16,477 nucleotides of DNA from Proteobacteria bacterium UBA5122 (lineage in GTDB: Bacteria; Pseudomonadota; Gammaproteobacteria; Tenderiales; Tenderiaceae), in NCBI GenBank assembly GCA_002415485.1, contig DHYU01000049.1:72503-88979 (forward strand). The letters run 5' to 3'. The notes under the pieces were generated by a model. That model was not told where the DNA came from and searched no databases. It was given only the letters and a program-made list of their open reading frames with translations. The position numbers were made by a program, and so were the translations under genes. Shown in pieces: positions 8,036-14,586 of the stretch (positions within the stretch are counted from its first letter, which is position 1; each line of letters begins with the position of its first letter).

Positions 8036-8524
8036 ATGGGCGGATATGGAAGCGGAAGGCGCTGGCACTTCAGCGCAAAAGACACCACAAGCGACTATAG
8101 AGCGTTGGATGTAAGGCGCTGGAAGCGGGATGGCTTTCTCACCCCTGGCCAAGCCTTTGGCTGGCAATGGTCACGCCACGGTGAAGTGGTCGCCTCCATC
8201 CGCGTGCGCACTGAAGAAAACAAAATAAGGCTGATCTATCGCCAACGAGACAGAGGAACAGAAGAGTGGCAGGACGAAGACTACCCCGTTTATCTGGACT
8301 GGACACCATGCCACCTTGGCGGGAAACGGCCTTGGTTTTTATGCCCCGCCAGAGGTTGTGGGCGAAGGGTTGCCATTCTTTACGGAGGCGCTATTTTCGC
8401 CTGCCGCCACTGCTACCAACTCGCTTATGACAGCCAACGGGAAACACCCGACGATAGAGCTGCCCGCCGTGCTGACAAGATCAGGGACAAGCTGGATTGG
8501 GAGCCGGGCTTTTTTAAACGGTAA
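8036..8524 (+). CDS. Zinc-ribbon protein of unknown function, reading frame broken near its end
   Basis: This 162-aa product starts MGGYGSGRRW, an N-terminus I recall from a widespread uncharacterised family in integrative elements. Residues 20-95 are strand-rich (LDVRRWKRDGFLTPGQ, then YPVYLDWTPCHLGG), and a zinc ribbon follows with C103, C108, C123 and C126 (FACRHCYQLAYDSQRE). The ATG at 8036 has GGAG about six bases upstream and is preferred to the ATG at 8000. The frame ends abruptly after EPGFFKR, but the expected C-terminal segment continues in the +1 frame to 8663. The shift falls in a run of six T at 8510-8515. The gene is therefore either frameshifted, mis-sequenced, or decoded by slippage. 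Confidence 0.8.
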   Translation: MGGYGSGRRWHFSAKDTTSDYRALDVRRWKRDGFLTPGQAFGWQWSRHGEVVASIRVRTEENKIRLIYRQRDRGTEEWQDEDYPVYLDWTPCHLGGKRPWFLCPARGCGRRVAILYGGAIFACRHCYQLAYDSQRETPDDRAARRADKIRDKLDWEPGFFKR

Positions 8525-8663
8525 AGGACTCAAACCCAAAGGGATGCACCGAAGAACATTCGAGCAACTATGCGCCAAACATGATTCCTTTGTCGCCGAG
8601 TCGATGGCGGGAATGGCTGTTCGACTTAGATTAATAGGTGAGAATCTGGAAGACTGGATTTAA
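8511..8663 (+). pseudogene. Out-of-frame C-terminal tail of the preceding zinc-ribbon gene
   Basis: Removing one T from the T6 run at 8510-8515 turns EPGFFKR-stop into EPGFLNGKGLKPKGM and continues to the TAA at 8661-8663, giving a protein of about 208 aa. The tail includes KPKGMHRRTFEQLCAKHDSF and AGMAVRLRLIG, which match my memory of the usual end of this family. There is no separate ribosome-binding site, so it is not an independent gene. Confidence 0.65.
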
Positions 8664-8862
8664 GACTTTTTGCGGGTCCTTACTGGCGGTTTATTCTCTA
8701 CGGGTAATTCGAACCGCGCTTTTTACGTAGATGGGAAATTTTATAGGGGGTTCCGGTTCCTAGCGTTTTCTATAGTGGGGGTAAAAGCGGGGGTAAAAAC
8801 CTAAGAATCCCCAAGAAATAAAAAAGGCCTAGCAGCTAACTCTGCTAAGCCTTTGATTTATA
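8664..8862. other. Gene-free segment left of the attachment site, with GGGGGTAAAA tandem repeat
   Basis: No ORF is supported here. Its main features are GGGGGTAAAA at 8777-8786, repeated at 8789-8798 (12-base period, about one helical turn), and the minus-strand terminator described separately. A repeat like this about 65 bases from a tRNA-derived core could be an arm-type binding site for an integrase or excisionase. Confidence 0.5.
8815..8854 (-). terminator. Rho-independent terminator downstream of the tRNA-Arg 3' end
   Basis: On the minus strand, AAAGGC-x-TAGCAG (from 8854) pairs with CTGCTA-x-GCCTTT (to 8823), with one mismatch and a six-base loop, followed by a T-rich tract (8825-8815). 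It begins eight bases after the CCA end of the tRNA fragment, the normal place for a tRNA terminator. Confidence 0.85.
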
Positions 8863-8907
8863 TGGCGCGCCCGGCATGATTCGAACATGCGACCGCCTGG
8901 CTCGTAG
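8863..8907 (-). other. Attachment site: 3' part of a tRNA-Arg gene, including CCA
   Basis: Read on the minus strand, these 45 bases match tRNA positions 32-76: an anticodon loop CTACGAG, stem strand CCAGG, variable loop, a T-arm GCATG-TTCGAAT-CATGC, acceptor strand CGGGCGC, G73 and CCA. The acceptor and T-arm are those of tRNA-Arg, with apparent anticodon ACG. The bases to the right (GCGCG and beyond) cannot form the opposing anticodon stem, so the 5' half is missing. This is what integration into a tRNA leaves: the scar marks one end of an element whose integrase lies at the other (16156 onward). Confidence 0.85.
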
Positions 8908-9125
8908 CGCGCAACCCATTGTTTTTATTAAACTTTTAAATCAACAACTTAATCTCGCCCGCCCTCGCCTTACTTTTCGCCTAGCTTCGTCTAGGCTCGT
9001 GAGTACCCTACAAATTTAAAATCCCTCGTAGACGCACCCCGCACAAGTACATTCGGGATTGTACCTTTTGAAATAACAATCTATACTTCAGGTACATTCC
9101 GGATTGTACCTAAAGGATGAAACAT
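8908..9125. other. Left end of second element: gene-free region with hairpin and promoter
   Basis: No gene is supported here. A small perfect hairpin GCCTAG-CTTCGT-CTAGGC lies at 8979-8996. The right half holds the promoter and two operators described separately. The segment just beyond the tRNA core is a likely place for further integrase arm sites, but no clear repeats were seen. Confidence 0.5.
9047..9110 (+). promoter_or_regulatory. Promoter with two palindromic operators before the zinc-finger gene
   Basis: GTACATTCGGGATTGTACC (9047-9065) and GGTACATTCCGGATTGTACC (9091-9110) are near copies starting 44 bases apart. The second is an almost perfect 20-bp palindrome with two mismatched positions. 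A good -10 TATACT (9082-9087) stands 17 bases after a weak -35 TTGTAC (9059-9064) that is inside the first operator, and the second operator covers the expected transcription start. This is the layout of a repressor-controlled promoter. The repressor is not identified. Confidence 0.7.
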
Positions 9126-9482
9126 ATGGCCCCAAGAAAACTAACCCCTAAAGATTGCGCTTGCGGATGCGGTGGCACAACTAAAACCGGAGACTTTATG
9201 CTTGGCCATGATCAGCGCCTGAGAGCGGCAATTGAAAAAGCTGTTGGCGGCCTACTCAATCTTAAGCACATCGTAGAGCAACACACCGGAGAATCAATAA
9301 TGTTCACCGCCATGAGCACAAATCAAAATAACAAAAAAGTCTGCCCTGAATGCGGCCATGTATTCCAAGGGAATGGCTGGGATGGTATTGATGCGCACTG
9401 GAAATCAAAGCATGAAAACATCATGCCCTACTCTGAGGCTTGGCCGCTAATTAAGGCCGGTAAATACACGCTCAGGAAATAA
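9126..9482 (+). CDS. Small protein with two putative zinc-binding motifs
   Basis: This 118-aa protein is of unknown function. The N-terminal motif CACGCGG (C11, C13, C15) followed by FMLGHDQRLR resembles short Cys-rich motifs of small accessory proteins. The second half has a C2H2-like finger, C73-x2-C76 with H91-x4-H96 (KVCPECGHVF to HWKSKH). I prefer ATG 9126 to 9117: AAAGGA at 9112-9117 is well spaced from 9126, but would touch the earlier ATG. The gene sits alone behind a promoter with two operators at the element end and is convergent with gajB. It may be a DNA-binding regulator, possibly of its own promoter, but this is inference. Confidence 0.8.
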   Translation: MAPRKLTPKDCACGCGGTTKTGDFMLGHDQRLRAAIEKAVGGLLNLKHIVEQHTGESIMFTAMSTNQNNKKVCPECGHVFQGNGWDGIDAHWKSKHENIMPYSEAWPLIKAGKYTLRK

Positions 9483-9565
9483 AGCCTTTGCTGTGGGAAT
9501 TAACGACTGATATCGGCCAAGAGCGGACATACAATATTTTGTGTCTATGTCCCATCTTATGACTT

Positions 9566-11641
9566 TCATTCTATCTCACAGATACTTCTTACAAACCAGC
9601 CTTGGTTCTCAAAATCCGTCTTCGCAGTAGGGAGAGCATTGAAATGATCCTTATGCAGAGCCAAACATAACAGATGGCGAGGTCGGCTAACTGCCACATA
9701 TAACTGGCGTAAAAATCGTTTATTCTGAGGACGTTTAGATTTAGCAGACTTAAGTTCGTCTATCAGTTCTTCATTAGGAAAATCATCGCTGGGAAAATCT
9801 CCGCTAAAATACTGGAGCATTATCTCTAGGTCGTTCTTGTAATATTTAGTTTCCAATACCAAGGTAGCATCATGGGTTTCACCTTTTACTCCATGTATGG
9901 TCGAAAGTTCAATGTCAAACCCATCCACATGTGCCATCCGATTATTGGGCAGTGCCCGAAGCCTTTTAGAGTCATCCCAAAGGGAAGCGCTTCTCTCAGC
10001 CTCCTCAAACTTTAATTGAGAAGCTGCTTCACTTGAATCGAATTCCAATATCAAAGATAATTCGCTTACTAATTTCCCCCAGCAATCGCTTGTAATTGAT
10101 TCTCTGCGGCCAATCATCTGAAATGTAAGTTCTCGAAACTGGCTCCAAGTACCTTTTTCTTCCAGGCATAGTTGAAGCGTAGTATTAGTAAACCATTTTT
10201 TATTCTCATCCTTTTTACCCAACTGCCTTAGAATAAGAATAATATGGCCGAGAACTGTTTTATAGGTTTCACCCCAGTCATTTGGATTATCGGGATTACG
10301 ATATCGAACTGCTGCTATCAGGGAGCTTGGCTTAAAATTTCCTAGTCGTTTGCTCTTGTCATACTCCTCCCAATAGTGACCAACCTTAAGTTGCTTCTTA
10401 TCAGGATCAGGATCAATATCGTTACCTACTGCCCCAACAACCTTAACGGTGAAGTCCTTTGACTTTTTATAGTCATCTGAAAATTGTTCTGACACGATCT
10501 CGGCATACGTAGGGATTACCCGTTCTATGCTTGTATCATCATATAGAATCACAGTATGGAAGAATTCTTTTCCTCCACTAGATAGCTGAAGTCGTTGATT
10601 TTTGTGCTTTTCGGAAAGCTCAGATATCAAGTCAACTTGATTATAACTAAGTCGTGATATCTTTTTTGCAATTGAATTGCAAAACCTATGAGACTTCCCT
10701 ATAACAATATCCAACTCGCCAGGTTGTTTTTTATTAAAGCTATCGTTGGCTTCTTCCCCGCTAACACCATTAAATATTGCTTGATCTGGATCACCAAATC
10801 TCTGCACTGAAATATTGTTGCTATTCAATGGGAATATATCTTGAAGCAACTGGTCTTGAAATTTCTGCGTGTCCTGCATTTCATCAATCAGGATAAAAGG
10901 AAATCTATTCTGTAGAAAATTACTTACGGACTTATTGAGAAACAGTGCTCTATCTGCAAAGGCATACATATCCCGATATAAAAACACCCCGCGTTTTTCT
11001 AAAGATTTTTTAATGCTACTGATTTCACTAACCACTCTTTTATAGTTTTCTTCCTTCTTCCATTGTTTTGGTCGCTTAGGTGGGATATTTACACAAATAC
11101 CAGCGTCGGTATTAACATAGTATGTATCTCCCATAAATGAATCTATATTAGCCTCACCAAGGCCTTTCATCATATTCTTAAGCCATGAAAACTTATCCAA
11201 GTCAATCAGCTTTCTTGAATACTTAATATATTCAGAAGAATCAACAATAATGTCCTTGATGCCAATAGACCGAAGATATGGAATAGAAATATTTCGATTC
11301 ACAAACTCTTGAATCGTACCTATAAAATGGGGGTAGGAAAGCAAGCGTTGGGCACTGGGTGATTTGGACTTCTTAATCCTTTTGATAATTTCATCTTTAG
11401 CCACGTTAGTATGCGAAAGAACACATAAGCCTCTATGTGAAAAAGGCCATTTATTTGCCAAAATAATAAGCTTAGTTGCAATCAGAGTTGTTTTTCCACT
11501 CCCGGGACATGCTTGCACATCAATTGAATGCATCGCATGGAGAACCGATATTCTCTCATCATCATTAAGGATAAGGTCTTCGCTGGCTGCTAACTCTGAA
11601 ATATCCTCCTTCGTAATCATTCCACTAAAAAGGGAGTCCAT
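9566..11641 (-). CDS. gajB: Gabija GajB, UvrD/PcrA-like superfamily 1 helicase
   Basis: This is the helicase-like subunit of the Gabija anti-phage system, which forms a complex with GajA. From the ATG it is 691 aa, clearly longer than the roughly 500 aa I recall for the Bacillus cereus protein. Superfamily 1 motifs are in order: Walker A QACPGSGKTT (43-52), VLSHTNVAKDEI (motif Ia), DEMQD (253-257; Met where UvrD has Ala), GDPDQAIF (283-290), SHRF near 318, IHGVKGETHDATLVLE (582-597) and YVAVSRPRHLL (648-658). All catalytic motifs appear intact. An upstream in-frame GTG at 11644 is an alternative start; GAGAG precedes both. It overlaps the 3' end of gajA, so it is translationally coupled. The gene is visibly AT-rich compared with the rep/integrase block. 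Confidence 0.92.
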   Translation of the reverse strand: MDSLFSGMITKEDISELAASEDLILNDDERISVLHAMHSIDVQACPGSGKTTLIATKLIILANKWPFSHRGLCVLSHTNVAKDEIIKRIKKSKSPSAQRLLSYPHFIGTIQEFVNRNISIPYLRSIGIKDIIVDSSEYIKYSRKLIDLDKFSWLKNMMKGLGEANIDSFMGDTYYVNTDAGICVNIPPKRPKQWKKEENYKRVVSEISSIKKSLEKRGVFLYRDMYAFADRALFLNKSVSNFLQNRFPFILIDEMQDTQKFQDQLLQDIFPLNSNNISVQRFGDPDQAIFNGVSGEEANDSFNKKQPGELDIVIGKSHRFCNSIAKKISRLSYNQVDLISELSEKHKNQRLQLSSGGKEFFHTVILYDDTSIERVIPTYAEIVSEQFSDDYKKSKDFTVKVVGAVGNDIDPDPDKKQLKVGHYWEEYDKSKRLGNFKPSSLIAAVRYRNPDNPNDWGETYKTVLGHIILILRQLGKKDENKKWFTNTTLQLCLEEKGTWSQFRELTFQMIGRRESITSDCWGKLVSELSLILEFDSSEAASQLKFEEAERSASLWDDSKRLRALPNNRMAHVDGFDIELSTIHGVKGETHDATLVLETKYYKNDLEIMLQYFSGDFPSDDFPNEELIDELKSAKSKRPQNKRFLRQLYVAVSRPRHLLCLALHKDHFNALPTAKTDFENQGWFVRSICEIE

Positions 11642-13595
11642 CACCGCTCTCTTCCGAATATACTGTGTTAGTTGAATTAGTCACATGTTTGATAGAATCA
11701 ACTATATAACTTGGCAGTCTATTTTCTAACTGAGTTGAGAACTCTTGTTCAGCGCTTTGTCTCCGAGCCTCTACATCTTGTGCTTCTTGCGATATTTTTG
11801 AATTGATATAATCTACCTTTTGCCTCTCCAATATTTCTATGAGCTTATAGGGAAAAGCTGTTTTCTCGACTTTACTTTGAATATATGTAGCCTTTTCGTC
11901 GTCACTCCCAATGATAGAGCCAATATCATCCTTACTACCATTTAATGCTTCATAACACTCTTCGAATAGGCCGTGTTTAGCTAGGCAGTACTCCAGCGTC
12001 CAATCATTTGAAATTTGCACATTAACATTTTGTCGATGAAGATCATCCCTTAGGCTCTCTATTCTCTTATCTATGCCTTCATCGCAGTTTCGAAGCCAAT
12101 ACTCTTCATTCCCTTTTTTACGACCATTCTTTTTTTTGTAATCCTTGAACCCGTACTCATTACCCTCTACATCCTCAGCACAATTTGGCCATAGGTCTAA
12201 ATCACGTAGAACACTTACTTTGATGGGCAATGGGTTATGTGGATTATCCTTGCGCAGAAATAGCCTTGCAAACCGCTTCCAAGAGCCACTGTTATCACAT
12301 TTGACTATTGATACACCATAGTCTTCCAGCGGCTTCCCTAGCAATCTTGCCAAATGAGGAAGCAATATATTTTCCCCATCGCCCTCAACCAACATGAGGC
12401 TTTTTGCGAAAAATATATTTGCCTTGGTCGCGTCTAGGAATTTTTGCATGTGCTTATAATCGTCAGGCGTTGCCTCCGTTTCCCCAGGTCTCAATGACCA
12501 AGCGCCTCCTGAGTTCATCACTATTACATTAGAAGTCGATGCTTTAGATGATAGATTGGGGCTATGCGTGCTAAGTATGCACTGTATTCCATCTGGCTTT
12601 TTATCAGACTTAACCTTCTCATTGATGAATTGAAGAAGCTTCATCTGTAATTGCGGATGGATATGTGCCTCTGGCTCCTCAATGAGTAAGAGTGGATATT
12701 CGTTGCTGACTTCTCGCTCAAGCAAAAGCAATTCTGCTGCTATAAATAATAAGTTGTTATAGCCCAATCCATGCTGCATCTGACCTTCACTTAAGGCCAG
12801 ACTCAAACGCTCTAAGACAGATCTGAGATGTCGCTTTTTTTCATCTTCTGGCATCGCATCGAAATTTTCAGCTTTTATGCCAGCGATATCGATAAAGACA
12901 CCAAGTTTGTCCCTATCATCATTAAAGATAATTTCATATAGGTAGTTGTTTTGTATATCAGTGGCTGATTTCTTTAATGGCTGCCCTTCATCTAAAAGGC
13001 TGCTATTCGCTTTAGATACAATTGAGAGAATCTCATCCGCTTTACAATTTATCTCTTTAGATGAGCACAATATTTGAGATAGGCGAGAGCCACGACCAGA
13101 AGAAAGCTCGCCTGATGCGTCACGCAGTGGTTTGAGATATGTTGCTGCTAGAAAATCACGTATATCAGACTCCAACATCAAACCCGAGCCATCTTTTCCA
13201 GTTCGAATATTGGCTTTTATGTATGGATAGCCACGGCGTTCTGTACCAGTCTTTTCTGCTGTTAAGCTGACATATAGGACAGGGCGGCTTTTTTCTTTAC
13301 CTTCTTCATTCGTATAAATTTCATGTGTTAAATGCTCTACAAACCTATACGCATGTTGATCTACGTCAATAAATTTGAGCTGGATGGTAAATTTAGTTTC
13401 TTTTTTTCGAAAGTCGCTTTCTGAAATATAGCAGCGCTCCGACGAACGAACGCCAAGAACATATCGAATAGCATCAATAAGAGCTGTTTTCCCAGAATCA
13501 TTCTGCCCAACAAGAATATTAAGGCCAGGATTCAAAATGAGGTTTAGGTTTTCAAACAATCGAAAGTTCGTAATTGAAATGGTTTCTAGGTACAT
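11625..13595 (-). CDS. gajA: Gabija GajA, OLD-family ATPase/TOPRIM endonuclease
   Basis: This is the nuclease subunit of Gabija, 656 aa. In Gabija, GajA is a nucleotide-sensing DNA endonuclease that cuts when nucleotide levels fall during phage infection. The N-terminal ATPase has FRLFENLNLILNPG, Walker A GQNDSGKT (30-37), a GLGYNNLLFIAAEL signature region (277-290), Walker B LLLIEEPEAHIHPQ (302-315) and STHSP (342-346). The C-terminal TOPRIM domain shows LMLVEGDGE (400-408; E404), RDLDLW (464-469; D465 and D467) and the WTLEYCLAKHG segment (532-542) typical of OLD nucleases. Start 13595 has AAGGAA seven bases upstream. Pairing with an overlapping UvrD-like helicase gene is the hallmark of class 2 OLD/Gabija loci. 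All key residues seem present. Confidence 0.93.
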   Translation of the reverse strand: MYLETISITNFRLFENLNLILNPGLNILVGQNDSGKTALIDAIRYVLGVRSSERCYISESDFRKKETKFTIQLKFIDVDQHAYRFVEHLTHEIYTNEEGKEKSRPVLYVSLTAEKTGTERRGYPYIKANIRTGKDGSGLMLESDIRDFLAATYLKPLRDASGELSSGRGSRLSQILCSSKEINCKADEILSIVSKANSSLLDEGQPLKKSATDIQNNYLYEIIFNDDRDKLGVFIDIAGIKAENFDAMPEDEKKRHLRSVLERLSLALSEGQMQHGLGYNNLLFIAAELLLLEREVSNEYPLLLIEEPEAHIHPQLQMKLLQFINEKVKSDKKPDGIQCILSTHSPNLSSKASTSNVIVMNSGGAWSLRPGETEATPDDYKHMQKFLDATKANIFFAKSLMLVEGDGENILLPHLARLLGKPLEDYGVSIVKCDNSGSWKRFARLFLRKDNPHNPLPIKVSVLRDLDLWPNCAEDVEGNEYGFKDYKKKNGRKKGNEEYWLRNCDEGIDKRIESLRDDLHRQNVNVQISNDWTLEYCLAKHGLFEECYEALNGSKDDIGSIIGSDDEKATYIQSKVEKTAFPYKLIEILERQKVDYINSKISQEAQDVEARRQSAEQEFSTQLENRLPSYIVDSIKHVTNSTNTVYSEESGDGLPF

Positions 13596-13667
13596 AGGAT
13601 TCCTTGTACGCTCAGTATTATCTTTCTAACCATATTGATCTTATAGTCCGCTTCGGGTCGTCTCCTG

Positions 13668-13691
13668 ACATTACCACACATGTGGTAATGT
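13668..13691. promoter_or_regulatory. 24-bp palindromic operator between gajA and the divergent gene
   Basis: ACATTACCACA (13668-13678) and TGTGGTAATGT (13681-13691) are perfect inverted 11-mers around CA. The palindrome follows directly on a -35-like CTGACA (13665-13670, overlapping its first bases) and ends 25 bases before the ATG at 13717. It lies about 75 bases upstream of gajA. It is well placed to repress or sense both divergent units. Confidence 0.7.
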
Positions 13692-13716
13692 GGTCTGTAA
13701 ATCACTGAGGCGGCAT

Positions 13717-14502
13717 ATGACAGAAACCAAAGCGTTTGGCAAACTTGGTCATGATGAACTCGAATCCTACATTTCAATGTTTCGTGTATTTCAGTCCATC
13801 GAGAAAGAGCTGCTAGATACCGACAAATCCAAACTCATCAGCGAACTGACAAACCCATTTTACTGGTCAACCGTCTATGAACACTCCTTTATTGAACACA
13901 TTGCCATGCTCGTTTCGTGCATCGGATACAGCGAAGATCTATCAAAAATAGCAAGATCAGACAACCCTCAGCTCGCCTTATTGGAAAGCACGTCTAATTT
14001 AAAAGCCAACAATGAAGATTGGAACGGTGGCGATGGTGGCTCTTTTGAGAAGAAGCATCTTTTAGGTTTAGTTTTCTCCACAATTAAAAACATAGAGTCC
14101 ATATATATAAATGGATTACCACTCAATACACTATTGAAACAAGCCAAAAATGGTAATGACCTAGCCTATTTCAAGGCAATCAAAGTCGATAAGACAATTA
14201 TCTCTACTCCTTCTTTTTCCGACCGCCTTGCCATCGCCACACTAAATAATGAAACCGACTTTTTCAATAAACTAGGCAATGCCATTAAATACAAACCAGA
14301 AAATCGATCTAAAGATCATGATGACTTACGCATCGCACTATTTATGCTGCATGATTGCCAAGGCCTGGACAGCCTTAGCCTTGAAGGAGCTTACAAGCTC
14401 TTCTGCCTAGATCTAAAGCTCTACCCAAGTGATGGTGAAGACGCGGCTCGAAGCCTCTGGCAATTTATTCGCCGCTGGAAGAAGGATGTCTTGTCTACAT
14501 AG
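13717..14502 (+). CDS. Unknown 261-aa protein divergent from Gabija
   Basis: I recognise no domain. The protein is soluble and mostly helical, with many Leu, Ile and Phe positions spaced as in helical bundles. Features include FGKLGHDELESYISMFRVFQ at the start (7-26), an EDWNGGDGGSFEKKH turn region (about 99-113) and a C-terminal SLWQFIRRWKKDV helix. ATG 13717 with GAGG six bases upstream is the likely start; the upstream GTG at 13690 falls inside the palindromic operator and is unlikely. The gene is divergent from gajAB and on the same strand as the downstream rep gene, 84 bases away. It could be cargo, an accessory Gabija component, a partner in replication control, or an immunity-type gene; nothing in the sequence decides. 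Confidence 0.8.
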   Translation: MTETKAFGKLGHDELESYISMFRVFQSIEKELLDTDKSKLISELTNPFYWSTVYEHSFIEHIAMLVSCIGYSEDLSKIARSDNPQLALLESTSNLKANNEDWNGGDGGSFEKKHLLGLVFSTIKNIESIYINGLPLNTLLKQAKNGNDLAYFKAIKVDKTIISTPSFSDRLAIATLNNETDFFNKLGNAIKYKPENRSKDHDDLRIALFMLHDCQGLDSLSLEGAYKLFCLDLKLYPSDGEDAARSLWQFIRRWKKDVLST

Positions 14503-14586
14503 AATCTTGATTTTATGTAGTCGAGTCTAATGCAGAGGTTCTTTAAATTTTCCTGACACGACCTTAGTCAGCTTCAGGAGAATGCA

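Noticed and set aside
8510..8519. Programmed -1 frameshift at TTTTTTAAAC
   Set aside because: The downstream conserved frame is +1, not -1, so the classical slippery mechanism would give the wrong frame.
8863..8907. Functional tRNA-Arg gene
   Set aside because: Only the anticodon loop to CCA is present; the D-arm, 5' acceptor strand and 5' anticodon stem are missing.
9525..9552. Inverted repeat GGACATA / TATGTCC between the zinc-finger gene and gajB, as a two-way terminator
   Set aside because: Only seven pairs with a 14-base loop and no T-tract on either side; too weak to call.
13690..13716. Upstream GTG start for the gene divergent from Gabija
   Set aside because: It lies in the palindromic operator with no ribosome-binding site, while ATG 13717 has GAGG at good spacing.
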